Shown here: in pieces, positions 15,839 through 23,935 of the stretch
Layout of the letters: the number at the start of each line of letters is the position of its first letter
How positions within the stretch are numbered: the stretch's first letter is position 1
Program-made: the position numbers and the translations under genes
The notes under the pieces: generated by a model
What the model was told of the DNA's origin: nothing
What the model saw: the letters and a program-made list of their open reading frames with translations, nothing else
Database searches by the model: none
Source of the DNA: a virus
Strand: one strand, 5' to 3'
Length of the DNA: 24,576 nt
IMG/VR virus record: IMGVR_UViG_3300006919_000418
Span: 1 to 24,576 of that record

Positions 15839-16777
15839 TTAGGCGTCGGTCGAAGCCGTGCCGTTCCACTGTAGCGCTTGCTCGCCATCGAGGTTGACGA
15901 TCGGCAGGTTCGGACCAAACTGCATGTCCGCGCCCACGAGCGCTTCGGTGATGTTGGCCGCGTTGTCGGCCAGACGGCTGAAGATGTTGTTCACGAAACC
16001 AGTCGTGGTCGCAACAGCCGTGAAGATCACATCCGCCGAGTTGCGGTTCCGGGCAAGGTTGTAGCCGGCCGTCTTCGCGCCGATCTTCAGGTTCGTCGCC
16101 GCCGTGGTCACGTTCAAAATGGCCGCGACCGCGAAGTTGCCGTCGATATCGAAGTCGTCGATCTCGCAACCGTCACCGCCCACGATGTAGATGGCCGTAT
16201 CGGCTCCAGCAGCGGCAGCGCCGCGATGGACCCAGCCCTTGATCTTCAGGCGATCCGCGTTAGCGTCGGCGTTGATGCAGTCGGTTGCCTGCCCGGTCAC
16301 ATCCCGGTACTCGCAATTGACGATCGTGCAGTCCGCCGCGTTGATGTCGATCGGGAACACCAGGGCGTCAATGCCGCCCGTGAACAGGATGTTCTCGATG
16401 TAGATGTTGGCCGCGTCCACGTCCATGTCAGCCGTGGTGGCGGTCGTGAAGTTCACGGTCGGGCGCAGCGAGCCGGAGCCCAAACCGATGATCGAGATAC
16501 CGGCAACGTCCAGATCCAGGCCGCCGGCAGCCGAGACAGTCTCGACATGGCCCGGCATCGCGTAAATCACGTCGCCCTTGTTGGCCGTGCAGCGACCGAC
16601 CGCATAGTCGATCGAGGCGAACGGCTCATCAGGGTTGGTGCCGCGACCGGGAGAATCCGAGCCGGTGCTCGAATGCACGAAGAACACCGACCCAGTGGTG
16701 GTGTAGGGGAAGGAACCAGCGCCGACTTGCGGAATGCCGAAGCTCGAAACACCGTGAGGAAAAGCTGTCAGACCCAT
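15839..16777 (-). CDS. Right-handed beta-helix protein, capsid-associated candidate
   Basis: The frame is open from 16819, but AGGAG lies 6 nt before the ATG at 16777, giving 312 aa beginning MGLTAFPHGVSSFGIPQVG. After a short N-terminal arm and a VFFVHSSTGSD strand comes FASIDYAVGRCTANKGDVIYAMPGHVE, the typical entry to a pectate-lyase-like beta-helix. Regular rungs follow (AGISIIGLGSG, ADMDVDAANIYIENILFTG, AADCTIVNCEYRDVTG, DRLKIKGWVHRG, GDGCEIDDFDIDG). I know closely similar sequences as uncharacterised proteins beside phage capsid genes. Its place directly after the major capsid gene suggests a decoration or head-fibre protein rather than a tailspike. No catalytic residues for polysaccharide cleavage are apparent. 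Confidence 0.75.
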   Translation of the reverse strand: MGLTAFPHGVSSFGIPQVGAGSFPYTTTGSVFFVHSSTGSDSPGRGTNPDEPFASIDYAVGRCTANKGDVIYAMPGHVETVSAAGGLDLDVAGISIIGLGSGSLRPTVNFTTATTADMDVDAANIYIENILFTGGIDALVFPIDINAADCTIVNCEYRDVTGQATDCINADANADRLKIKGWVHRGAAAAGADTAIYIVGGDGCEIDDFDIDGNFAVAAILNVTTAATNLKIGAKTAGYNLARNRNSADVIFTAVATTTGFVNNIFSRLADNAANITEALVGADMQFGPNLPIVNLDGEQALQWNGTASTDA

Positions 16778-16825
16778 TGAGTACTCCTGTGGGGCGGTTA
16801 AGGCCGCGTACAACCCCAAACGCCT

Positions 16826-16843
16826 CGGCGGCTTGGCCCGCCG
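16826..16843. other. GC-rich hairpin in the gap after the capsid gene
   Basis: CGGCGG (16826-16831) pairs with CCGCCG (16838-16843) around a 6-nt loop. It lies downstream of the UUCG hairpin and upstream of the beta-helix gene. No T tract follows on the minus strand. It probably contributes to structured leader RNA. Confidence 0.5.
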
Positions 16844-16887
16844 TTTACCCTATGAACCCAAGTGGTCTGCCTTCACCAGGGGTTGAG

Positions 16888-16907
16888 CGGGGGGCCGAAG
16901 CCCCCCG
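16888..16907 (-). terminator. UUCG-tetraloop hairpin after the major capsid gene
   Basis: An 8-bp all-GC stem (16888-16895 with 16900-16907) closes a four-base loop. Read on the coding (minus) strand the loop is C(UUCG)G, the extra-stable tetraloop. It starts a few bases after the capsid stop. No clear U tract follows, so it may be a partial terminator, or a 3'-end block that stabilises abundant capsid mRNA. Confidence 0.65.
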
Positions 16908-16912
16908 TGTGT

Positions 16913-17821
16913 TTACGGGTTGGAACCAACCCAGCCGCGATAGTCGGTCACAACGACCGAGCAACGCATCGTGCTCTTGAACTGCGCGGAACCCGTGTTG
17001 AAGTCGTCCGTTTGGGCCGTCTTTGGGCGCATCCGCCAGTAGAACGTGTACTTGTTCTCGTCTTTGGAGGCGAGGAACCAGTTGGTCGTGTCGGTGAGGC
17101 GGTGCAGCACGCACGGCATCAGCCGGTTGTAGAGAGGGTTGACCGCGTTCTCGCCCGATTCGGGGTCGAACTGCGATTGCAGGATCTTCGCCGCCGTGAA
17201 CTGCAACTGCGGCGGAATGTAGAGCTTGTCGGGGGAGATCGCGATCCGCAAGCCCCGTTCGTTCACCTGATTCTCATAGAGGATCAGCGCGTCCTGAAGA
17301 GCCGTCACCGAAAGCTCGGCGGCGGGGTTCAGCAGGTTGGATTGGGTGGAGGTTGTGATCTCGCCCTGCGAGGGGTCCTGCAAGGGGTGATCGGTTGCGA
17401 AGAACGCCTTGCCGTCCGCCGTGGTGGTGGACGAAAAGCCGGTGTTGAGGGGAACAATCGCCAGAGTCTCGGCGGTGGCTTGCATCGAGCGCGCCATGTC
17501 CTTCGGGAAGCTCTGGATGATGTCGTACTGGTCGTCGGCGATCATCTCGTCGGTGACCTGGAAAGCAAGCGCGTAGGTCTCGTGGATCGCGCGCTTGGAC
17601 GGCCCCATCAAGGGATCGTCAAAGGTGACCGGAGCGCCTTCATTCTTCAGGCGAGCGAGCCCGAAGCCGGCGACGCGGTGAGTGTCTTCAAACGCACGGT
17701 CGGAAGTCTTGACGACGCAGTATTGCGAATACTCCTCAGGGAGTTTCGCCCACTCGTCTTTCATGATCTTGTCGATGCCCGGCGCGAGTAGGGGGCCGAA
17801 GTTTCCTCTAAATGTTGCCAT
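16913..17821 (-). CDS. Major capsid protein (HK97 fold, Mu gpT-like)
   Basis: 302 aa with AGGAGG before the ATG. The order and phrases fit the Mu gpT-type branch of HK97-fold capsid proteins: an N-terminal helical arm (FGPLLAPGIDKIMKDEWAKLP), KRAIHETYALAFQVTDEMIADDQYDIIQSFPKDMARSMQATAE (long E-loop and spine-helix region, about 77-119), DGKAFFATDHP (136-146), ALQDALILYENQVNERGLRIAISPDKLYIPPQL (A-domain strands and helix) and a final strand YRGWVGSNP. It lies after the scaffold-like and decoration-like genes and before a strong hairpin, as expected for the most abundant virion protein. Length is typical for the family. Confidence 0.82.
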   Translation of the reverse strand: MATFRGNFGPLLAPGIDKIMKDEWAKLPEEYSQYCVVKTSDRAFEDTHRVAGFGLARLKNEGAPVTFDDPLMGPSKRAIHETYALAFQVTDEMIADDQYDIIQSFPKDMARSMQATAETLAIVPLNTGFSSTTTADGKAFFATDHPLQDPSQGEITTSTQSNLLNPAAELSVTALQDALILYENQVNERGLRIAISPDKLYIPPQLQFTAAKILQSQFDPESGENAVNPLYNRLMPCVLHRLTDTTNWFLASKDENKYTFYWRMRPKTAQTDDFNTGSAQFKSTMRCSVVVTDYRGWVGSNP

Positions 17822-17830
17822 GTCAGCCTC

Positions 17831-18391
17831 CTAGACGAACGCCCGCTTGGACGAAGTGAACTTGAAAAGAACGTGCTCGGTGGAGTTGGGATCGGCCCCA
17901 ACGATTTCGACCACATGATCCGCGCCGGTCCCTGTGTCGGTGGAATCAACCGACCAGTAGCCGTTGGATTCCCGCGCCAGTTCGTAGAGCGTGCCGGGCT
18001 GCACCAAGGCAGCCGAGTAAGTTTGGCCGTCAGTCAAAGCCGCGCGCCAAGTAGCATTGCCGGTGGCGTGAAGCACCTGGACCTTGCCATCCTTCATCGG
18101 CGAGCCTACGGCGGAAATACCAGCCGCAGACATGCCTTGCGGCGTGCCGTGTTCGCTGCCAACCTCGGCAGTGTTCTGCGTGGCGAGGTTGTGACCAGCC
18201 TCGGCGGAAACGCCGAGTACGGTTTCGGTGCCGCCAAAGCTGGTGGTCACCTCGTTGACCATGCCGTCGCCGTCAAGAAAGACGGGGACGCCACGGTTGA
18301 AAGTCTCGCTGGCGTCTTCAGGGTAGCGATCGCCCGCAGGCAGACCTGGCCCATCAACACGCCACAGAGTAATTGGACTAGCCGTTGCCAT
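17831..18391 (-). CDS. Probable capsid decoration / head-stabilising protein
   Basis: The frame is open from 18433, but GGAG stands 6 nt before an ATG at 18391, just after the upstream TAG, giving 186 aa beginning MATASPITLWRVDG. The sequence is Gly/Thr/Val-rich and predicted beta (GVPVFLDGDGMV, GTETVLGVSAEAG, DGKVQVLHATGNATW, PGTLYELARESNGYW) with a basic C-terminal strand. Its gene ends 9 nt before the major capsid gene, and its stop overlaps the capsid ribosome site, so expression is linked. Small beta proteins in this slot are commonly capsid cements. No family is identified. Confidence 0.6.
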   Translation of the reverse strand: MATASPITLWRVDGPGLPAGDRYPEDASETFNRGVPVFLDGDGMVNEVTTSFGGTETVLGVSAEAGHNLATQNTAEVGSEHGTPQGMSAAGISAVGSPMKDGKVQVLHATGNATWRAALTDGQTYSAALVQPGTLYELARESNGYWSVDSTDTGTGADHVVEIVGADPNSTEHVLFKFTSSKRAFV

Positions 18392-18392
18392 T

Positions 18393-18860
18393 CTATTCTC
18401 CGTTGGATATGGATGCGCCGTCCTCTTCTGCAAGGTGCGCGCGAATACCAGCCTGCCGGGCCGTTTGCAAAATGGGCGCTCGCGATTGGCGCAAGTTCTG
18501 GACTGCCTTCAGCTCGCTGTAGAGCTTCAAGGCGTCATGCCGCTGCTTGTCAGCAGACATCAGAATCAAATCGCCGCGAACGAATGAGCCATCAGGCTTG
18601 CGCCAAACGCTCTGAACTGTGGGTTTATCCCGCTTGTCCTTGCCGTCCTTGACAACTTCGTACCCCATGCCCATGCGCGAAGCAATGGTTTCGGGGGAGT
18701 TGCGGACCCAGACATACGCCTTGGAGGGATCGCCGTTGAGCAATGCCCCCAGGTTGCGGGTTGCGTTTTCGTGGATGACGTGAACGTCGGCAAGCAGCTT
18801 CGCGAATGCGGCGCTCTGCTTCTCGTCGGGGGTGTCGTAGATGGCGCGGGCTTCAAGCAT
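18393..18860 (-). CDS. Small helical head-morphogenesis protein, unknown
   Basis: 155 aa; its ATG lies within the end of the scaffold-like gene (8-nt overlap). The N-terminal half is helical (EKQSAAFAKLLADVHVIHENATRNLGALLNG), followed by a Lys/Asp-rich section, then a further helix (KQRHDALKLYSELKAVQNLRQS). No motif or family is recognised. Its position between scaffold and decoration genes suggests a role in capsid assembly. Confidence 0.6.
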   Translation of the reverse strand: MLEARAIYDTPDEKQSAAFAKLLADVHVIHENATRNLGALLNGDPSKAYVWVRNSPETIASRMGMGYEVVKDGKDKRDKPTVQSVWRKPDGSFVRGDLILMSADKQRHDALKLYSELKAVQNLRQSRAPILQTARQAGIRAHLAEEDGASISNGE

Positions 18861-19650
18861 TGGCTTTGGCTCTCTTGCGTGGCTTGCGGGAGTCGAGCGT
18901 AATCACATCCGACCAACCGCTCTTGAGCATGTTCCGTCCAGTCGTGGGGGCCGATAGGTCCGTGGCCCACCCCTTGCGGGCGTCCTCGTAGTCCGCATCG
19001 GACATTCCCAGGAACTCTGCCATCGCGCGCTCATCGTCCGACAAGCCCTTAGGCTCATCTCCCGAGAACCCGCGACGCGAAGGCGCGTTGATCGAAGCGG
19101 CGGCTTTTTTCTTCTGGGCCTTCCACTCTGCGATTTCGTCCAGGTGGTCGGCCTTAACGCCCTTCAGCCCTTGCTCCCAAACGAACGGGTTCGTCCAGTC
19201 AGCCGGGCCGTAGGTGTTGCGCACCCACTCGGAAACCTTGTCTTTGTACTTGTCGAAAACTTCGGGGTCCTTGCCGCGCGCCTCGTCTTGCGCCAGCCGG
19301 ACCTGCATCGGATGCAACTCGCCGCGTAGTTGGTTGGCTTGCTGCTGAGCAGCCTGCGTCGCCATGTGGGCGGTGACGCCGGTAGGGTTCTGGAAGAACG
19401 CATCCTCAAACTGCTTGCGCTGGACGTTGGGGTCCGGGCGCTGCTGCTGTTGAGGCTTTTGTGGTCGCTGGAAGAAGTTGGAGAGAAAACCGTTTTGGTC
19501 ATCCAGCTTCTTCTCTAGCCGGGCAAGTCGGTCATCGCCAGGATCGGGAGTGTCGTTTTGCTCGGCGGGTTCGTCGAACAACTCCGCTTGGCCGCCGCCA
19601 CCGCTTTCCGGTTCGGGGTCGCGCAATACGCCAGACAGAAAATGTCGCAT
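18853..19650 (-). CDS. Scaffold-like protein
   Basis: 265 aa from the ATG at 19650 (a TTG at 19656 is also in frame); no good ribosome site is visible for either. The N-terminus is acidic and Gln/Pro-rich, followed by a predicted coiled coil (DDRLARLEKKLDDQNGFLSNFF, about 41-62), a polyglutamine patch, Lys/Glu helices and a basic tail (SRKPRKRAKANA). An acidic disordered start, a helical body and a basic C-terminus resemble phage scaffolds such as that of P22, whose basic end binds coat protein. The position two genes before the capsid supports this. It is an assignment by composition and place. Confidence 0.6.
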   Translation of the reverse strand: MRHFLSGVLRDPEPESGGGGQAELFDEPAEQNDTPDPGDDRLARLEKKLDDQNGFLSNFFQRPQKPQQQQRPDPNVQRKQFEDAFFQNPTGVTAHMATQAAQQQANQLRGELHPMQVRLAQDEARGKDPEVFDKYKDKVSEWVRNTYGPADWTNPFVWEQGLKGVKADHLDEIAEWKAQKKKAAASINAPSRRGFSGDEPKGLSDDERAMAEFLGMSDADYEDARKGWATDLSAPTTGRNMLKSGWSDVITLDSRKPRKRAKANA

Positions 19651-19659
19651 CCACAATGA

Positions 19660-19688
19660 TATGTACCAGTTACGTCAGTTCAAGTCAA
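19660..19688 (-). promoter_or_regulatory. Weak candidate promoter ahead of the scaffold-like gene
   Basis: On the minus strand TTGACT (19688-19683) is followed after 17 nt by TACATA (19665-19660). The first matches a -35 box in 5 of 6 positions; the second is only a partial -10. A start of transcription here would fall within a few bases of the ATG at 19650, giving a leaderless or near-leaderless mRNA, which would fit the missing ribosome site. Confidence 0.25.
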
Positions 19689-19696
19689 GCGTTACT

Positions 19697-20068
19697 TTAG
19701 GTTTTCGCTGCATCTTGTTCAAAAGACTCGCGTTTCAAGTCCGCCGCCTCTGCGATTGCACGTCGCATGTCCCTCACGTATTGCACCGTAAGGTGTTGAG
19801 TTAAAAGGTCTTGCATGTCGAGAGCGCCCTGCGAGTAGCGGATCGACTCGATGTTCGCCTTTTTATCGCGCACCACCCGTTCATGGTGGCGACCGCCGCT
19901 GATGAGGTAGCGCTTGAGCGCGTGCCAGCCCTCACTGCGGAGCAGGGCCTCCAATTGCTCCCATTCCTCCGGCTCCAGGGGGCTGGCCTTGAGCAGGGCC
20001 TCCGCTTGGTCCAGGTTGGGGTTGAGGCTGCTGAGACTCGATGGCTCGTTTGGCATCTGGTATGTCAT
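19697..20068 (-). CDS. Small helical protein overprinted on the portal C-terminus
   Basis: Taking the ATG at 20068, the protein has 123 aa and overlaps the portal gene by 137 nt in another frame. The segment PEEWEQLEALLRSEGWHALKRYL resembles small proteins encoded beside portal genes in many phages, and part of it lies inside the overlap, so the overlap appears real. No strong ribosome site precedes 20068; a TTG at 19954 would cut the overlap to 23 nt but would remove the start of this segment. The rest is charged helix ending in EQDAAKT. Function is unknown. Confidence 0.65.
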   Translation of the reverse strand: MTYQMPNEPSSLSSLNPNLDQAEALLKASPLEPEEWEQLEALLRSEGWHALKRYLISGGRHHERVVRDKKANIESIRYSQGALDMQDLLTQHLTVQYVRDMRRAIAEAADLKRESFEQDAAKT

Positions 20069-21791
20069 CAATCAATCCGTGTAGGTCGAACTCGTTGAGC
20101 AAAGCGCGGGCGATGCCGTGCTGCATCTGTAGTGTTTCAAAGGCGATCGTGCGCATGACCGGGTTCATCGACTCGTTCACCGCTTGCGCCGCCAACTGGA
20201 GCTGCTGTTGCGAGAACTGCGATAGCGTATTCGCCATCGTCATCAGGTTGGCTTTTCGGGCTTCGGCGTTCATCGCCGCATCGGAGACCCGAACCTCAAA
20301 GATCGAGCGCGCCAATTGGGCCGGCGTGGACATCTGCATGGCCTGCCGTACTAATGGCTGCATCTTTTGGGGCAATTGCCCAATGGCGGGATCATCCGGC
20401 TCAATCTCGCGCTGTAGCCCGAACATCGCCTTGATGACGCCGCCGAGGCACAGCCGGAAGTCCTTGATGTTGGTATCCTGCCGCTGGTTTCCCTCAGCCA
20501 TGACGGCCATCGTGCCTTGGGTGTTATAGACGCCGCCCTTGCCCTGTCCGCCCTGCGATGCGGCCTGCATCCCCGCCGAGATGCCCGAGACGCGATCGGC
20601 CAGCGATAGGGAGTGGTTCTCCTCGGCGATCATGTCCTGGTAGTTGCCGCCGATGGTCTGGACGCTGAAATCGTCCATGTCTTCCACGTTGTAGACCTTG
20701 CCGGGGTAGAAGACATTGCTGGACTGGCCGGGCATCCTCGCACCCTCTTTCTTGAGGATGATTGGAGCCGAAGTCATCACCGACAGATTCCGGCGTTCAT
20801 TGTGAATCTGTGAGACTTCCTCTTGACCTTGGCTGAGGATTTCGCACATCGACTCGCCGGGGAACACGTCGTCGCGGGGGAACGGACGGTAGGCGTGGAA
20901 CAACTCGATCTGCGGCGGGTAAGAGTTGATGCGGAAGTCTACGAGCGTCTTGGTGACGGGCTCGAAAAGCGCGATACAGCGAAACGTCTTGCCGCTGACC
21001 TCCCAGTCGAAGTGGCATTCGATGATCGACATCTCGCGATAGTCGCCATCGCTCACGCCCGCTGACCGCTGTTCTTGATCCCGCTTGGCATCCGAGGGGT
21101 ACTTCAGCGCCGCCTCAATCTCTTCCGACGACAGGCCCCACTGATTGCGGTTTGCGTGGGCGACTTCCTCGGGGTAGCGAAGCCGATGGAACATGATCTC
21201 GACTTCAGCGACGGAGTTCGCTGTGATCGGGTAGAGAAACCAGTCATCGAAAGCAATGTGATCCGCACTTGGCCCGCTGTAGCGCATGACGGGAATGGAT
21301 TCGAGCTTCTGCTCCCCATCCTCGCTGAAGACCTGCATGGGCGAGTTGACTTCATCCTCGCGCCAAAACACCTTTGTCAAGGCGGTGCCGTACTTGTTGC
21401 CCCGCATCAGGATTCCGCGCGCCAACTCGTAGATGTCCCAGTCTTGCCTACACTTGAGGTTTAGGTACGCCTCAAGCGCCTCGCGAACCTCAGCGGGATA
21501 TCCAGACACCCCCACCAAGGGCCGCGTCTTGAAGACCACGTTTAGGGTCCTGGCGACGAATGTATCCACGTACATGCGGATGATGGGCACTACGAAGTTA
21601 GAGGCGTTCGGCCACGGGAAGTTGCGCTGCTTCTGAGCCGGCACGGCGCGGTACTGCCGATCCCAAGTCTTGTAGAACGACTCCGTTTCCTGGGAGCGAG
21701 CGTCTTCGGCGCGTCGCCAGTGCATTGCCAGATACCGCTCTAGCTCTTCGCGCTGGTCGGTGGAAAGGTTGGGTTGGATGATTCCTGTCAT
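19932..21791 (-). CDS. Portal protein
   Basis: 619 aa, in the size range of podovirus portals. The N-terminal helical region is followed by RNFPWPNASNFVVPIIRMYVDTFVARTLNVVF (57-87), a hallmark-like entry segment, then a beta clip/wing section (DHIAFDDWFLYPI), the region FRCIALFEPVTKTLVDFRINSYPPQIELFHAYRPFPRDDVFPGESMCEILSQGQEEVSQIHNERRN typical of P22-type portals, and long crown helices (QFSQQQLQLAAQAVNESMNPVMRTIAFETLQMQHG). The end (587-619) is a Pro/Gln/Gly-rich tail. It directly follows the large terminase gene. The 12-mer portal is the DNA channel at the capsid vertex. Confidence 0.85.
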   Translation of the reverse strand: MTGIIQPNLSTDQREELERYLAMHWRRAEDARSQETESFYKTWDRQYRAVPAQKQRNFPWPNASNFVVPIIRMYVDTFVARTLNVVFKTRPLVGVSGYPAEVREALEAYLNLKCRQDWDIYELARGILMRGNKYGTALTKVFWREDEVNSPMQVFSEDGEQKLESIPVMRYSGPSADHIAFDDWFLYPITANSVAEVEIMFHRLRYPEEVAHANRNQWGLSSEEIEAALKYPSDAKRDQEQRSAGVSDGDYREMSIIECHFDWEVSGKTFRCIALFEPVTKTLVDFRINSYPPQIELFHAYRPFPRDDVFPGESMCEILSQGQEEVSQIHNERRNLSVMTSAPIILKKEGARMPGQSSNVFYPGKVYNVEDMDDFSVQTIGGNYQDMIAEENHSLSLADRVSGISAGMQAASQGGQGKGGVYNTQGTMAVMAEGNQRQDTNIKDFRLCLGGVIKAMFGLQREIEPDDPAIGQLPQKMQPLVRQAMQMSTPAQLARSIFEVRVSDAAMNAEARKANLMTMANTLSQFSQQQLQLAAQAVNESMNPVMRTIAFETLQMQHGIARALLNEFDLHGLIDDIPDAKRAIESQQPQPQPGPSGGPAQGQPPGAGGMGAIGGPAPQ

Positions 21792-21792
21792 G

Positions 21793-23415
21793 TCACTGTG
21801 TCCATTGCGAATACGACTGCCCCAGTTCCGCTAACCGCGCTTGGTCGGCCACGATCGCGTCCTCTTCCTCTTCCGATCCCATCGGGTAGCGCCAGACCCT
21901 CGGCCCTTGCGCCAAGGCGTCCAGGAGATCGTAGTCGTGGCCGGGCACCTTATGAGGGAATGTTCCAGCCATCTCCGGCATCTGCTCATGCAGTTCGTTA
22001 ATCCCAAAACGACCAGTTTCGACCGCTGGGATCAGGTAGTCCCTCACGCGGATTTCCATCGGCTTGCCGCCAGTTGAGACCGGCTTGATCCGCCGAAACG
22101 GGCGAAACGACGATGATTGGAACTCCTTTGTTTGCTGGAACTTCTTGATGTAGAACTCGGCCATGTTCTGCCCGCCTACATCCTCGTAGGTGAGCATCAT
22201 TGGGTCCCATCGCGTGTTGAGCCTGAACATCTCTTCAAAGACGCGATCGTAAGAGACGCCCTTCTTGCAGAAACTATCCAGCATGAACACATGCTTGTCT
22301 GTCGCCGTCCCAGTCACCACAATAGCCGGCAACGATTTGGAGAACTTCCCCTTTGCGTTGTACGGATCGTAGTGGATGTAGCGGTTCATGCCCTCAACGT
22401 CATAAGCCTTCTGGCATGTCTTACACCAGAGTTGCCCGCTGTCCATCACCTTGTAGCGGTGAATCTTGTCCGCGTCGAAATCAGCCCCACCAGGGGGCCT
22501 CGGCTCATTCTGGTACTGGGCGAAGAACTCATCCTCGGACATCGAAGCCCGTTTCTGATCCAACACTTCCAAGGGGTACACTGTTGGCCACGTTGGCACC
22601 CGATTCCCATCCCCATCGAGAGTGTAAGACTGGAGGTAGGAGAACTCCCAATGTGGCTCGTTGATCCGCAGGTGGGCGTTCAAGTCGTTGAAACCCCAGC
22701 GGTTAGAGACGCCGAATCGCCACGTCCGACCACCCAACTGCTCAATGCCGTTGAGTTGCCCGAACCACTGGATCGTGTCGTTCATGACGGTCTCAGACTT
22801 GATCGCGTCCTTGCCCACCACGTCATCGGCCCAGATCGCATCGAAGTGCCGCGATTGCAGTGCGCCGCCAACACCGATAGCCTCAAAGGTCGCTTCCGGC
22901 TGTAGGTGCTTCCGGGGGTTGCGGCGAACGCACAACGCCCCCTCATTCCAGGGGTTCTCCCCGCCCGTGTAGGCGATCTCGGGGAACACGACCCGGAAGG
23001 TCTCGTACTCTTCAAAGAATCGGCGGATGTTGCGCAGTTTGCGCTTCGCGTTGTCGTGGGTCTCAAACACCAGCAGTTGCGAGATGTTTTGATTCCGCAA
23101 CCTAGAACGTTCATCCCATACTTCAGGTGTGATTCCTAACTCATTGATAGCACAGGCTTTATCGGCTGCATCTTCAGGTAGACACAGCCACACGGAAAGC
23201 CCTTGAGTGAACACCGACGACTTCAAGAACCCACGCGGCCACTCGATCCACTTGTAGCGCTTCCCGCTGGCCATCGAGCGGACACACTTCTCCAGTTCGA
23301 CCCCGTGGATCGCTTCGTCCATATCGGGGTTCTTCAGCAATGTCTTGATGAAGAAGTACGGCGAGACGAGAGCTTGCGCCCGCAGCCGCCTTAGGTTGTC
23401 GTCAAGGACGGCCAT
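21793..23415 (-). CDS. terL: Terminase large subunit
   Basis: 540 aa. The ATPase half shows WPRGFLKSS (59-67) as a Walker A-like motif and HFDAIWADD (190-198) as Walker B. FAQYQNEPRPPGG (298-310) is the typical junction before the nuclease half. Candidate RNase H-type nuclease acids are D350 (RYIHYDP), E411 (LTYEDVGG) and D495/D499 (GHDYDLLDALAQGP). A CKTC pair (331-334) stands just before the nuclease domain; only two cysteines are there, so zinc binding is uncertain. The gene overlaps the small terminase gene by 14 nt and precedes the portal gene. It drives ATP-dependent DNA packaging and cuts the concatemer. Confidence 0.9.
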   Translation of the reverse strand: MAVLDDNLRRLRAQALVSPYFFIKTLLKNPDMDEAIHGVELEKCVRSMASGKRYKWIEWPRGFLKSSVFTQGLSVWLCLPEDAADKACAINELGITPEVWDERSRLRNQNISQLLVFETHDNAKRKLRNIRRFFEEYETFRVVFPEIAYTGGENPWNEGALCVRRNPRKHLQPEATFEAIGVGGALQSRHFDAIWADDVVGKDAIKSETVMNDTIQWFGQLNGIEQLGGRTWRFGVSNRWGFNDLNAHLRINEPHWEFSYLQSYTLDGDGNRVPTWPTVYPLEVLDQKRASMSEDEFFAQYQNEPRPPGGADFDADKIHRYKVMDSGQLWCKTCQKAYDVEGMNRYIHYDPYNAKGKFSKSLPAIVVTGTATDKHVFMLDSFCKKGVSYDRVFEEMFRLNTRWDPMMLTYEDVGGQNMAEFYIKKFQQTKEFQSSSFRPFRRIKPVSTGGKPMEIRVRDYLIPAVETGRFGINELHEQMPEMAGTFPHKVPGHDYDLLDALAQGPRVWRYPMGSEEEEDAIVADQARLAELGQSYSQWTQ

Positions 23416-23887
23416 CAGGGGTCACATCAATAGGGGCCGCAATCAACCTCGATGACTCAGCTCGCGCCGATTCCAGCGCCGCCGCTGATTCCGGGTCCAA
23501 CCTGTGAGTGATCGTGTGTTCGTGTTGGATCTTCTGGTTCAGCCCGTCCATCGTCAAAGCCGCATCGAAGAACTTACCGTGAATCCGCGCCCGTACATTC
23601 GCAGGCACGTTTTGATCCATCCCCATCTCACGCAGAGCCCAGTAGGACTCCATCTTTTGATCGTGGATCAACTCAAGAGCCGTCTTGTCTGCAATGTCTT
23701 GTAACGATTCAGGCCCCGTAACTTGCACGGTTTCAGCAAGATAACGCTCAACGAACTTGCGTGAGCGCTGCAAAGCACGGATATCCGCAATGTCGCAGCC
23801 AAGAGCCTCGGCAGCAACCTGTGGATTCCATGCCTGTTTCAGGTAGGCAAGGTAGTCGGCGGGTTCAATCGTGCGCTCGCGCGCCAT
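23402..23887 (-). CDS. terS: Terminase small subunit candidate
   Basis: 161 aa from the ATG at 23887 (a TTG lies directly before it). Residues about 9-50 (PADYLAYLKQAWNPQVAAEALGCDIADIRALQRSRKFVERYL) look like a helix-turn-helix used for DNA recognition. The middle is helical (ALELIHDQKMESYWALREMGM), as in TerS oligomerisation cores, and the C-terminus is polar. It overlaps the large terminase gene, the expected arrangement. The upstream gap holds the parS site. Identity is by position and architecture rather than sequence family. Confidence 0.72.
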   Translation of the reverse strand: MARERTIEPADYLAYLKQAWNPQVAAEALGCDIADIRALQRSRKFVERYLAETVQVTGPESLQDIADKTALELIHDQKMESYWALREMGMDQNVPANVRARIHGKFFDAALTMDGLNQKIQHEHTITHRLDPESAAALESARAESSRLIAAPIDVTPDGRP

Positions 23888-23917
23888 CAAACCTATCTTC
23901 TAGTGAATCGCACACTA

Positions 23918-23923
23918 AGTCAA
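23918..23923 (-). promoter_or_regulatory. TTGACT -35-like box upstream of the terminase genes
   Basis: TTGACT on the minus strand lies 31 nt before the small terminase ATG, with only weak -10 candidates downstream. The same hexamer with similar spacing precedes the scaffold-like gene. A promoter is possible but not demonstrated. Confidence 0.25.
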
Positions 23924-23935
23924 GTGAAACCAATA

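Noticed and set aside
15878-17791. Two plus-strand frames of about 300 codons (15878-16780 and 16862-17791)
   Set aside because: Both mirror the beta-helix and capsid genes, have Arg/Val-rich products without folds, and no plus-strand operon is seen.
22117-22905. Plus-strand frame of 262 codons
   Set aside because: It is fully antisense to the large terminase, whose motifs fix the coding strand.
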